Positions 12,555 to 23,485 of a DNA stretch of 64,000 nt are shown here, piece by piece (the first letter of the stretch is position 1; each line of letters begins with the position of its first letter). The position numbers and the translations under genes are program-made. This DNA comes from Capronia americana. Its lineage: Eukaryota > Ascomycota > Eurotiomycetes > Chaetothyriales > Herpotrichiellaceae. The stretch is taken from contig JADWQD010000004.1 of assembly GCA_016110215.1 (NCBI GenBank), positions 62,001-126,000 of the forward strand. The letters run 5' to 3'. The notes below the pieces were generated by a model. It searched no databases. It was given only the letters and a program-made list of their open reading frames with translations, and had not been told where the DNA came from.

Positions 12555-15098
12555 ATGGAACCCAAGTGAGTGAACTCGGTTGACCTGTTCACGCACTCTG
12601 TCGCTGAACCTCCAGCAGGACGAACCGTCACTGGGATGAAGTCCAATCTCTTTCAGCCCGTATTCGCGACCGCGCCATCGAGGTGAGACTACAGCGTTTC
12701 ATTACAGCTTTTTGCGGCAGGAGAGTCTCTGACATGGACAGCAACTTCTGGACATTTTTGCGCAATACAAAGACATAGACAATTACCCCCCGCTATGGGG
12801 AGATGAAGTGAGCTACTCTTAGTCCGCCCGGGACGAAGATTTCAATGCATCAGCTCACGAACGGACTATAATGCAGATTGAATATCAGCTCCTCTCCTTT
12901 GATGAAGACAAGAGGACGGTAAGGCTCCTTCTCGAGCAAGATGACGTACTCAAGAGTCTCCATCGCCGAGCTGAAGGTCAAGAGACAGACGCCGAACATT
13001 TTAGCCAAGTAGAGTATGAAACCAGACGATATTATTGATCTCGAGAACGGGCCCTTGCTCACGTCTCGTAGTGGGAAGCGGAACCCTATTTTCCAGCCCG
13101 AATATGGAAGTTTCATGGTCGAGGCCACACCTGGGGCCCCTTACGACAACAGTCTAAAAAGCATGATGGGTGTCCAGGGCGATATGGCCAGGCGGTAAGC
13201 CGGCATCCTGTTCAACTCGGTTGGTCAGGTGACCTGACAGTGGCCAGGAGGCGAATGATACAGCAAAGGCTACGCGAGAACGAGGCGGTCGTGACGATGC
13301 CGGGTTTCCCACGCCTAGGCGCTCCAGGGACATTCACCCAGCCAGCCTTGCCATCTGGAGGGCAATTGCTTCGGAGCCAATTCCTCCCGGACGGCCTGGT
13401 AAGTAAGTACGAGCGATATGGGGCAATTCATGACAACGTCTACGCACGCCGCGACGGACGTCCCTTCAATGTCAAGGTTCCTATATTCAGAGACGAAAAG
13501 ACGCCCTGGCCGTGGAAGGAATCGGACCATTTCGACTTGCCGAATGGTCCACGACAGCGAGAGCAAGGGCAAGAAGCAGGAAATCCCCGAGATGATGCTG
13601 AGAACTTCATATACGGCGACAGCATGTCATTTGGGCCAAGCTTCTGCGGCCTCCAAGTCACGTTGCAGGCGAGCAACCTTCGAGAAGCACGCTACCTCCA
13701 CGACCAACTCTGTCCGGTTGGGCCGATCCTTATGGGCCTGACGGCTGGGACGCCCTTTTTCCGCGGCTTTCTCACAGACACGGACGTGAGGTGGAACCAA
13801 GCCGCCGCGGCAGTCGATGACAGGACTGCTAATGAGCTTTCCCCAGAGGTACTGTGATCCTGCGGAGCGTTGTGGAAGCAGTTGTCCACAATATACCGAT
13901 ATAGTGGTCTAATGGGTGCGCACTGATAACTAATACTTCAACCTGACAGATAGGAAAAGCTTCGCTTCCTCCCCGCTGGGCCCCTACTTCGATGTATATC
14001 GCCGACGACGCACGACTTCGACCGGAGTATAATCTACCAACCACTACCTGCGACCCCGACCGCACCATCGCGCAAAAGCTCCAAAACAAAGGCATGGACG
14101 CCCTCCTCGCCTCACATTACGACAATATACTAGCCCGTGACCCCGTCGCCATGACGGAGAAGGATCTCGAATCGTATACCGACGCCGAAGCCGGTGCTGA
14201 TGCCGACGGCGACAATCCCCTCGACGTCTTCGAGATCCTCCACTCGGCAGTCTGGCCGCACGTGGATTTCAAACTCCCGTCCAAGGATGGCCACGCAGGC
14301 TGGAGAGTCGAGCTCCGCCCTCTAGAGGTTCAGCTCACGGACTTCGACAACGCGGCTTTCGTTGTTTTCGTGGCACTTCTCTCCCGCACGATCCTCCTTT
14401 TCAATCTCAATCTCTATGTCCCCATCGGGAAAGTGGCTGAGAATATGGCCAGAGCGCACACGCGCAATGCCGTCGTGGAGGAGAAGTTCTTCTTCCGTCG
14501 CGACGTGTGGTCGTCGTCGTCGTCTACAGACGCAGCAGCAGAACAAGAACGGCACGTGCCCGTCGAAACGGAGTACACATTGATGAGCATCGACGAGATC
14601 ATGAACGGGTCGCGAAGCTTAAGTTCGGATGGGACACAGTCCGCGTCTTCTTCTTCTTCTTCTTCTTCTTCTTCTTCTTCTTTCGAGGGCCTCATCCCGC
14701 TGGTTGAACGCTACGTCCGTGAAGTTTACGCCGGGGAATTTGAACATGAACGTGGCCATGAACATGAACATGGACATGAGCGTGAACGCGAAGAAAAACG
14801 AGTCCAAAACAACAACGAAACACAAGAACCCCCGGGCCGGGGCCGGGGCCGGGGCCGCCGACTCTTCAAATATCTCGATATGATCCGCGCCCGAGCCGCA
14901 GGAAAGCTCGCCACGCCGGCCACGTGGATGAGACGCGTCGTGCAGCACCACGAGCGATATTCGTGGGATAGCGTCGTTTCTGAACGTATATGCTATGACT
15001 TGATGTGCGCTATTAGAGATCTTGAAGAAAAAGATGAAGACAGAGATGGACATGGACACAGAGATGGAGAGAGGGATAGAACGCATACGGATAGATAA
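12555..15098 (+). CDS. Divergent glutamate-cysteine ligase catalytic subunit paralogue
   Basis: Seven exons fit: 12555-12565, 12616-12682, 12742-12807, 12877-13013, 13072-13194, 13248-13848 and 13950-15098, encoding about 717 residues, the usual length of eukaryotic glutamate-cysteine ligase (GCS). The family makes gamma-glutamylcysteine from Glu, Cys and ATP, the first step to glutathione. Landmarks in order are LLDIF, WGDEIEYQLL, FQPEYGSFMVEATPG, PGFPRLG, LRSQFLPD, VPIFRDEKTPWPW, LQVTLQASN, TDVRWNQ, DDRT, WRVELRPLEVQLTDFDNAAF and the motif LMSIDEI. The acidic metal-binding and substrate-binding stretches are kept. Unusual features are a poly-Ser run, a His/Glu-rich stretch, a Gly-Arg repeat and a charged tail. 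It is more divergent than a housekeeping copy should be. Acceptor 12616 or 12619 is ambiguous (NAGNAG, both in frame). Confidence 0.88.
14648..14682 (+). repeat. TCT trinucleotide repeat in coding sequence
   Basis: A run of TCT/TCC codons inside the ligase-like gene encodes a poly-serine tract of about 12 residues. It lies where related ligases have a short variable linker before the FxGLIPLV motif. Confidence 0.85.
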
Positions 15099-15180
15099 GA
15101 CTCAATCGGAAAGAATTGTTGCAATGTTGAGCTGGGCTTGGCTGTGTCGCACGCGTTGAGGATGAAATGCCTGTGATACT

Positions 15181-15210
15181 GTAGGTAGGCAGGTAGGTAG
15201 GTAGGTAGGC
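15181..15210 (+). repeat. AGGT tetranucleotide repeat
   Basis: A GTAGGTAGGCAGGTAGG-type tetramer tract lies in the short spacer between the convergent ligase-like and peptidase genes. Confidence 0.8.
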
Positions 15211-15382
15211 ATATAGCTAGAAGGCAGTAGGTATTGGCCCGGAGCTAGGAGTCATTACTACATTACTGTAGCTGGGTCAGCCGACGGGATCGTACGTACC
15301 TACACTCGCGCGCATTATGCTGCACATATACAACAAGTATAGCTATGTACACGTACGTACCCCTCCACCTTTACGCTCTCAC

Positions 15383-17023
15383 CTAAATCGTCGGCGCCGG
15401 CCCCTTCCTCGCACGTGCATGGCTCTTAATGCCAGACGACCTCTTCTCCCTGGGTGTGCTCCTTCGCACCCAGCCTCCATCCATGACCGACGCAGTGCGA
15501 ACGCTCCCTCTGGGATATACGCTGCGGGGGGCGCGCTTAGTCGGGACGGCTGCCGTCGAATTGACTGGTGGGATGGCGCTCAGGTCCGTGGCGTACAAGG
15601 CGATAGAGTTCGCAATCGCCTTGGTGTTCAGCAGGAAGGCATCCCACGCGAGATTGGCAATCGTATCGCCGGCCTGATGGTAGTTGGCGTCGTAGGGCAC
15701 GTCGGCCGTGCCCCCGAACATGGCGACCTCCTCCGGGGTCTTGGGGTCTTCCGCCCCGGTGAACAGACCGCCGGAGGGGATGTTGTTCTCGAGGAAGGGC
15801 CCGTAGTCGGAGCGCCCGTCGAAGGGGGTGGCGGTGTAGTTCGTGGCGATGGACGTGTAGAAGGCTTCAAAATCGGCTTCGATCTCTGCGGAGCCGGGCG
15901 GCCCGGTGAGGTTGAAGGCCGACCCGTCGCCGTCGTAGATGAGGTAGGCGTAGTTCGGGGAGGCGATCATGTCGAAGTTGAGGTATGCGCGGATCTTTGT
16001 GATTTCGCCGGCCGTCTGGTTGAGCGTCGACACGTAGTGCGTGCTGCCTTTGAGGCCGAATTCCTGGGGCACGCAGAGTTAGCATAATATTCATCAAACC
16101 TAGCGCCAGGATGGGGATTGTGTGAAAAAGCGACTCGCCTCGGCGCTCCAGAAACCAAATCGTACGGCGTTCGTGACCGTAAAGTTGGACAGCGCGATGG
16201 CCACGTTGAGGATGCCGATGGTGCCCGAGCCGTTGTCGTTGATGCCGGGGCCCTTCTCTACCGAGTCCGTGTGGGCGCCGAGGGCGATCACGTTGTCGTG
16301 GTCTCCGCCTTTCGTCTCGGCGATCACGTTGTAGGTCGTGCGGTTTTCGAGCACCGCGTTGACCTCGAGTTCGGCCGTGACTGGCGTGCCGGCTTCGAGT
16401 TGTGCAAGGAGTGCCAGGCCCGCCTCTTGCGAGATACTCACGGCCGGGGCATAGTCGTCTGGCTCTGACAGTGTACCACCGGAGATCGCGCCGGGTACGT
16501 TGTTGTAGATCAGCGCGCCCAAGGCACCTGCAGCGGCGGCATTCAGCGCCTTCTGTGCGAAAGGACACTCGCCGCGCGAGATGAGTACGACCGCGTTTGC
16601 CGCTTCCGGCGGATAATCCGTTGTTTCACACCCCAGGTTGCTCACTGCCACGAGGGGCGCGCTCGCCGAACCGCTGCTGTCATAGGTGAACAGATCGGCT
16701 TCTACGACCTCGCCGTTGGCGGTCAACGAGACGGTCCCGCCGGAGAACAGCTCGATGAACTCTTGGAGGTCGACGTCGTAGTAGCCCGTAGCAAGCAAGG
16801 TGTCGTACAAAAAGAATACGGTGTCGTTGTGGCCCTTGGAACCAAAGACTCTGTTCCCGCCCGCCGCGTCGGCGAACGTTTGCAACTGTTGTGCTCCTCT
16901 GGCGAGCTGATCGAGCGATATGAGCGCCTGTAATGCTTCACTGGTGACCGGAGGTAACTTGGGCCAAGTGGCTGCACATGGTGCTGCGAGTGCGGCGAGC
17001 ACAGGAAGACTGAGACAGCGCAT
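15383..17023 (-). CDS. Secreted M28 family aminopeptidase with PA domain
   Basis: Two exons (17023-16139 and 16063-15383) give 521 residues. A signal peptide is evident (MRCLSLPVLAALAAPCAA). A protease-associated domain sits near residues 130-230 (ISRGECPFAQKA). The M28 zinc ligands follow: GAHTDSV, GINDNGSG, AEE at the splice junction, NFDMIASPN and YHQAGDT. It should remove N-terminal residues from peptides outside the cell or in the vacuole, like aminopeptidase Y or leucine aminopeptidase. The 75-bp intron starts with GCGAGT, so it is a GC-AG intron, and using it restores the AEEFGLKGS motif exactly. The tail after about residue 475 is basic and variable. It is convergent with the ligase-like gene. 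Confidence 0.92.
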
Positions 17024-18365
17024 GGTGAAACAACTGGAGGCGGGCGACCTTCACGAGTGCTTCCAAGGCCATTCATCCTGGTTTTATTAGCTTCACCTAC
17101 ATACGTTGCGGTCACGCGAGCTTGAGCCCGGCTGCGTCTATGCATAGACATGCTTGGCCCGGTCAGGTTACAGTCTTGTGCGACTTATGCTTCAGCAAAC
17201 CCACTTGACGTGAACTGATCCGGAAGTCGTGCGGAAAAGAAAACACGATGATCTTGTAGGAAGGCCAAGGCAAAACGTATCTAGACGGGCTTTGAGCGTG
17301 GCACAAGATCTTGGCCGTGCTTGAGCTTGAACGCTTGAGGCAGGCGGCATAGGTTGGCCATACGCCGAAGATAGATTGAGGAAGGTGGTTAACAGGTTGC
17401 GCATCGATGAAGCAGCATAACCTGGTGAATCGGGTATTGGCAAACATTGGCATGCAGAATGAGGAGCTGTGGTTGACTTGCTGATTGGGAGGGAATGTCG
17501 CTTTGTCCCAAATTCAAGTCTTGGAAGGGGCGGGGGGGTTAAGCTTCCCGATAGCGACGTCGTATCGGTTTTGCTTGAATCTCTGGGCGACGACTACTCG
17601 CAAGCTACAGCAGCTGTCGTCATTGTACCACATTGAGGCGAGAGCTGATCGATGTGATAGCACCCACGCATCCTACATGTCACCTGGTTCAGCAGTATCG
17701 CCCGAGACAAGGTATGTGCAACATCTCGGCAATGTAGTAATATTCCTCGCCCAGAGCTCCCAGTCCGCCGAGCTACATTTTAGACCTGCGTCAGGGTAAA
17801 TGCAGCCGGAAGATCTCAGGCCACAAATCAGCACCAATAGCCAGGTAGCCATCGTTGAGCTGCAGCACGTCTTGGTCTTGAACGCTGCGACTGAAAATAT
17901 TGGATTCAGCGATGGCACCGCCCGCCAAAGTCGCTACGCTCGGGATTTAGCATGAATATACAGTAATGGAAGTCGGCAAATGACTGGGCGTCTTCACCAC
18001 ATAGCTTCTTATACCGTCCAAGGCTGGAAAAACGAGAACACATTGTTTGTCGATGACCGTAAACTTGAACGACGCCACAGTCGCTTGGCATCTCAAGCAA
18101 TGGAAAACCTGCTCACCCCCTACCGTGCCGCTTTTGATTCACGCTTGTGCGCGACTCTCTTCCTCTTACCTCCGCGCGTCTTTGGCTCACTTATCGTCTC
18201 CGTACCGCTGACACCTTAATTCGATATGAGAGGACTATAAATAAAAAGCATTCCCTGTCGAGGTGGTGACGGTAGAAACATCGCTTGCACAGACGCTAGG
18301 CCAAGATACAGAATAGGAGGACCACGACCGAGACCAGCGACCCGAACAATGCGTAGGTCCAAGGT
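17024..18365. other. Intergenic with a possible gene remnant
   Basis: No complete gene is supported in these 1.3 kb. Only the minus-strand fragment at 17791-18130, listed separately, reads like protein. Confidence 0.4.
17791..18130 (-). pseudogene. Possible C-terminal fragment of a LamG/jelly-roll-like protein
   Basis: On the minus strand a frame entering near 18130 joins through a 51-bp intron (17934-17984, donor GTCATT, branch GCTAAAT, acceptor TAG) to a terminal exon ending in TGA at 17791. The reading contains CQATVASFKFTVIDKQ, LAGGAIAESNIFSRSV and QDVLQLNDGYLAIGADLW. The pattern is loosely like the end of a concanavalin-type domain. No start codon or upstream exons could be found, so it is either a remnant or a chance reading. 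Confidence 0.22.
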
Positions 18366-19521
18366 CTACTTGTGCCGCATGGACTCCACAATGCCTCGGA
18401 CATCGGCAAACTGTAACTCGTCCAGCGTCTCCTCCCACAGCCGCAGCATAGTCTCCTTTCCCTCGTCCGTGTATAGGAGGGCCGGGTATCTAGACATGAT
18501 GAGTTAGTTATTTCCCGTTGTCATCTCACACGTGTAACAAGTAAATCACCCAGGAGGCGGAGAACTTACGGTCGAATCTCGGCATCCATGATGAAGCATC
18601 CGTGCGACTCTTTGCCTCGAGAGAGCGCGGCATTGAGGTACGTGTGCGCGGCATCCTCGACGCTTCGCGAAATGCAACCCACCACCGGGAGCACGACTGT
18701 CTGGACGATTTTGGGAAGATCGCGTCCCAGGCCTGTGCCCTTCGTCCCTCCCGGATCCACCAGGTTAATGATCACGTCGTCCGGAGACACATACTCGACC
18801 AGCCGGTACACGAACATGAGCCCGAGGAGTTTGGATGTGGCATACGACTCGAGGCCTGGGAGGCGTGTCTTGGGGTTGTCAAAGGACTTGAGGAGCGGCA
18901 CACTCGCCCTGTTGGGAAACTTGGCAGAAAGCACGGTGCCCGAAGTGACTATTGAGATGCGTCCGGGGCGGCCAGGCGAGGCCCGCGCTTTCATGACCGG
19001 AAGGATGAGCATGGTCAAGAGCATGGTCGAGAGGTAGTTGACCTGCACGTTCTCCTCGTGGCCGGTGCTGCTAATCAGGTCGAACTTGAGCTTCGAGCGA
19101 CCGGCGTTGAGGATGACGATGTCAAGGCTGGAGAGCTGGCTGTCGGCTTTCTTGACAAACGCCTGGACGGACCGTAGGTGCACATGTCCAGCGCCCACGC
19201 GTCGACGGTTGCGGTGGAGTATTCGGCACGGAGCTTTGATGCCGCATCGTCACCGCGCTGTTGGTCGCGGGATGTGATGATCAGGTGGGAGATTTTGAGC
19301 GAGAGCAGCTGGCGGGCGCATTCATACCCGATGCCCGTGTTGGCGCCGGTAACGATGGCGACTTTGCCGTGCAGAGTGGTGCCGGGGGGAGGCGCTGGGA
19401 TCTTGTTGTGGCGGATCTGGGACGTGAGATAGATGCGTGGCCATGATTCTGTGAGGGGCGCTAGATCTTTGGATGCCATGTTGGCGCTTTCGTCCGGTGA
19501 GGCGTGCTCATGAAAGGCCAA
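18366..19521 (-). CDS. Short-chain dehydrogenase/reductase, apparently frameshifted
   Basis: This is an NAD(P)-dependent Rossmann oxidoreductase read on the minus strand from 19521. The first frame carries VAIVTGANTGIGYECARQLL (cofactor motif TGxxxGIG) and runs to about 19175. The protein then continues one frame over with SVQAFVKKAD, LDIVILNAG, ISIVTSG and the catalytic YATSK. An 80-bp intron (18490-18569) leads to a last exon 18366-18489 ending in ESMRHK. A one-base loss near 19173-19178 explains the change; the intact product would be about 358 residues. The only splice that fixes the frame would be a 44-nt GTCGAC...CAG intron deleting the conserved WALDM stretch, which is unlikely. It is divergent from a PF11951-type regulator. 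Confidence 0.75.
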
Positions 19522-19831
19522 GGGAGGACTGAAGATGGACCACCAACCGGGAGGGCCACTGTTTCTATATCTCCAGGAGCAAGGGCCATCGCCACCGGAT
19601 GCAAAGAATGCATGAATCCGAAGCCAGTACCTCGTACTGACGGTCGAGACAATGTTCGCCCAAAGCGGTAAATGATTCTATCCAGGCCCTGCCAATCACG
19701 CAAGCGAGAGTTATGGGTCTCTCAGCACCGGCTGCCCCGACGGGCTCCTATTTCGCCTAGTCTTCGAAGACTTCTCCCCTCGAAACCATCTCCACGATGC
19801 TCTCTTCTCCCTTCTCCATCTGCATGCTCCC
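19522..19831. promoter_or_regulatory. Divergent promoter, dehydrogenase / regulator
   Basis: These 310 bases separate the start codons of two head-to-head genes. No distinct TATA box or repeated element was noticed. Confidence 0.35.
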
Positions 19832-21352
19832 ATGATGGCTTCAACCAAGCCCCGCCGTAAGTTCCGGGGGCATCTCGAGCGAAAACGAAACGTATGCTCA
19901 CGCGCCAGCAGAAAAACAGTCGATCCTGTTCGTCCAGGCGGGCGACCGTGACCCTCGCACGCGCCGTATGATCAAGAGCCATGTGATGCTTGGGAAGAAT
20001 CGGCGATCCAACGAGCCTGGGACGCCGGGATGCCGAGCAAGCGCAGTGGCCGAACCGGCTGCAAGGAGCATCCCACCCGGAATACGCTCTGGTGTCACCT
20101 GGGCTTCATCCATTGACATTGAACCCCAAGTCGCGGTCGATGTCATCCAAAGTGCGTTTCTGCTGCCAACACTGAACCCCCAGCACTCTCATACTCACAT
20201 GGAGGTAGGCGCCGTCGGGATCGGCAAGGCCCGCTACATTCTCGCAGCCTGCCTCACATTCGTCCCGCTCGATCGCGGCTTTGTCGAGAGTCTCTGGCAA
20301 GATCCCTCACTCTTCCAGACCGCCGTCATGATGGGAGAGACGTACTTCCAGTTCATGCGAGGCCAAAAGAACCGCTATCGGAGCATGATGCAGGTCTCGA
20401 AGACTATTCAGATGCTCCGCATGAAGCTCTCGGTCGTCGGCGAGTCGGAGCAAATCTCAAACCAGACCCTCTATGTTGTCGTGTGCCTCGCGAGTCATGC
20501 GCGCGTGCTCGGAGACGACGATGCCGTTCGACAACATCTCGGAGGGATTTGTAGAATGGTTGGCTTGAGAGGGGGCATTGAGAAGCTCGCCGAGACGAAG
20601 CTTTTGGTGGAACTTCTCAGGTGAGTTGGTGACAGTGCGGAGGGATCAGAGAGCAATCACTGAAGCGTCTGATCGTGTTCAGGTGTGACATGGGTATGGC
20701 GCTGCATGCAGGGACGAAGCCCCTCTTGATGGACCGTGATGAATGGCTCAATCTGTTCTCCTCCTACCACGACACGCTTGCCACAGAGCCAGCAGCGCAC
20801 GCAGTCTTCCCCAACCTCGACAGCCGCATTGCCCCGGCGTGGCAGATGATGACGCGCTTCTGCTCGCTGGTCAATCTCGCCACCGAAGCCCATGGCCGCA
20901 TCCCGTGGGACCTGTTCCTACGTACGATGACTTCGGTCATGTATCCGCTGCAGTATATTAGCTTCGGGCCCCGGTCGTTCAACGAATTAGTTCGCCTGGC
21001 TCTCCTGGTGGTTTCTTCCCATGTCTTCCTGCAATGGAAATCCATCACCGTGCCTTTCAACCACTTGACAGCTGCGTACCGGGATGCTCTCCTCCACGCC
21101 GACGCTCTGCGTAATGCCTCACCCCAGACCAGCTCCTGGTTCTTCATGATGGGCGCCGTCGCGGTGTTCACAGAGTCAGATAACCACTGGCTGAGGCCCA
21201 GACTAAAAGCCCACCTTGAGGATGCGGGAGTCACAACATGGGCCGAGGTACAGAGGATCTTGAATTCGTTCCTGTGGGTTCATGTCTTGCAGGAGAGCCC
21301 AGGAAGGATGATTTTTTCTGCATTACTCGAGACACAAAGGGACGATAGCTAG
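19832..21352 (+). CDS. PF11951-type fungal transcription regulator without zinc cluster
   Basis: Three exons (19832-19856, 19909-20620, 20683-21352) give about 468 residues. The N-terminus MMASTKPR...ILFVQAGDRDP...RRMIKSHVM is typical of short regulators that lack the Zn2Cys6 cluster but keep the PF11951 (Fungal_trans_2) region. Downstream are the helical segments seen in that family, such as LYVVVCLASHARVLGDDDAVRQHL followed by CRMVGLRGGIEKL. Acceptor 19909 or 19912 is ambiguous (NAGNAG) and both keep frame. It probably works in the nucleus. Its divergent placement beside the dehydrogenase suggests joint control, which is inferred. Confidence 0.82.
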
Positions 21353-21890
21353 ACATTCTCGTTATTATTGCTTTGGTCTGGTCATCGTCTCTATCTTTAG
21401 CTAGGTGCCTCGACCGGGTATTACCCCTTACACCCCCTTCGGCCTGGGGGCCAAACGCCTTAGCCCCTATAGTAGAGGTGAGAAACGAATGATCGCTCAC
21501 GCGGCGCGCCCTGACTCACGCGAGCAAGGGCGAGGTATAAGGCGACAGCACCTCCGTCCCGCTCCGGGGAGAGGCCAAGCGGTTTAACCACACCTAGGCA
21601 GTCGGCATGGGATTCGATAAGCGTTTCCGACCGAGCGGACGAAGTTACATCGCCTTCAAGATTAGAAATGAACGTGGACAACTGTCAAGAGAAGCAACGA
21701 AGCATCCATCCATTTGGAGATACCCGACGAGGCGTGTATGTGCACATGCGCAAGTCGGTCTTGTGCATGGAAAGACCGATTTCTCTTTGTTGTGCCCGAC
21801 CGTACTGTATCGACGCAGGCTTCCACGCTTCATCTCCCCGATACACGCCCTGCACCTCTTCTCCAAGCCTCTGCTCCAGGCAGAGTCACT

Positions 21891-21955
21891 GATGAAAAGG
21901 GACGTCATTCGCATCACAAGGCGGTAGTGGAAGGCCTCGGACACAAGAGCAAGAG
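21891..21955 (+). repeat. Diverged direct repeat, copy A
   Basis: The block beginning gatgaaaagggacgtcattc matches copy B exactly 810 bases downstream. Across the first 54 bases there are only two differences, both C/T transitions. Confidence 0.85.
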
Positions 21956-22700
21956 ATCTCCAGCACAAGGCATGACAGGACTCCTGCGAAACTGCAAAAA
22001 ATATCTTGAGCGTATCGAGCCCCCCGTAAGGGGCATCCTAGCGGTCAAGCTAAGGAAGAACAGTTACTACACTTGATCTGAGCCATGAGGCAAAGAGCGT
22101 TGGGAGAAGAAAAGGATGGAGGCGTTGCGGCGCGGGAGGGAAGAGGATATTTATACAGGACGTGTTCAGAGTAGGCTCCAGAGGGAGAAGGAGAGAACTT
22201 TGAGGCGTAGACTGTTGCCTGTGTTGAGACCGTGGTTGCCTGCTCTGGAGGAATTGGTTGACCTTCGCGGATGGCTGCCTGCAGCTACTGTAAGCACGTT
22301 TGCTTCAATTCGAGGATTGCAGCCTAGGCTACAAAGCAATGGGGTTGATCCTCTATTTTTCAAACCGGCCTTAGACGTGGCACTCAGGGCGCTGCGAGAG
22401 GCAGAAGTGAATGACACTGAAAATGTTCAGGCAGTCGGAGCTGGATAGATGGATCCCTTCAGTAGAATGAATGCGCCTGTCAATTGGCACAGCGAGCTGT
22501 CTGGCCCATAAACGTTCCGCACTGTCCTGATCTCGCGGATAGTCTCATGAAAATTCCGAAGTCGACACTCAGAAGTGAGTGACTGTTCACCGGCGCACCG
22601 TGTGCAACTTCAGATGAAGCAGATCCCGATGCAAACAACTTCAACTCTCCTCCACTGTAACAAAACTCTTCTCCAGACCCTCGCACAAGGCAGAAGATAA

Positions 22701-22765
22701 GATGAAAAGGGACGTTATTCGCATCACAAGGCGGCAGTGGAAGGCCTCGGACACGGGTGCAAGAG
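22701..22765 (+). repeat. Diverged direct repeat, copy B
   Basis: Second copy of the block, beginning gatgaaaagggacgttattc. Similarity to copy A fades after about 65 bases but resumes weakly further on, around 22930-23060 against 22066-22165. Confidence 0.85.
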
Positions 22766-23485
22766 ACTCTCTGGCAAGCCAGGAGAGTCTCAAGCAAAGG
22801 TTCAAAAAGAAGATAATCTTAGAATTTGAGACCTTTGGTCTCATATCAGAGATTAAACTGATAAGAACAGATACTACCTGTGGGCGCAGTCAGTGGCTGT
22901 CAACGGACAGAGATGCAGGGTGGCACGAACACTTGATCTACTGTAGTAGTTGTTAGCAGATGACTCATTGAGGAAGAGCATGATGTTAGTACGTACAGCC
23001 AAAAGGCAAAGAGAGCTGGTTTTTTTTTCAAAACAAGGGCTGGAGGAAGTAATTATTTATAGGCGGAAGAAGTGCACGGGGCTTGGCGGGTTTGCGGAGA
23101 TTTGGCGGGTTTGCAGAGTTTGCACAGGTGATTTTACTGGAGCGGCCAAAGATGCGTCCTGCCTATGTACTTGTAGAAGTGAATATATCTACCGGTATTG
23201 TGGGTGATCATGAGCAAGTCTTGAGACCAAGCCGAGACGCCTTCAGTGTAGGTCATCTTGGACTGCTTGTCTCTAGAGGTCTGCCAGAATCGGTGCCATC
23301 AAAAGAGTAAAAACACTACCCTACCCACCGTTCAAGTCACCTCAACAACTCCTCTGTTGATGAGCGCTCATCCATGACGGTAGGTCGACCTCACTATGGC
23401 TTGTCTGATCTATTGTCGTCACTCGTACTACCTATTTACATTAAGTTGCCTTTCATATCCGTGATCGTCTACGTACAGCACAGAC

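Larger units (their letters stand above)
21353..23485. other. Gene-free stretch with duplicated non-coding blocks
   Basis: Two kilobases hold no protein I can support. Two diverged copies of the same block occur (see the repeat entries), each followed by a similar segment containing gcca..aggcaaagag and a TATTTATA-like element. It may be an old tandem duplication or a mobile element remnant. Confidence 0.5.

Noticed and set aside
15317..16087. 256-codon plus-strand frame opposite the M28 peptidase
   Set aside because: It is antisense to a clear peptidase exon and reads as Gly/Val/Arg-rich shadow sequence.
22116..22448. 110-codon plus-strand frame rich in Arg and Leu
   Set aside because: Composition is biased, no motif is visible, and it lies between the duplicated non-coding blocks.
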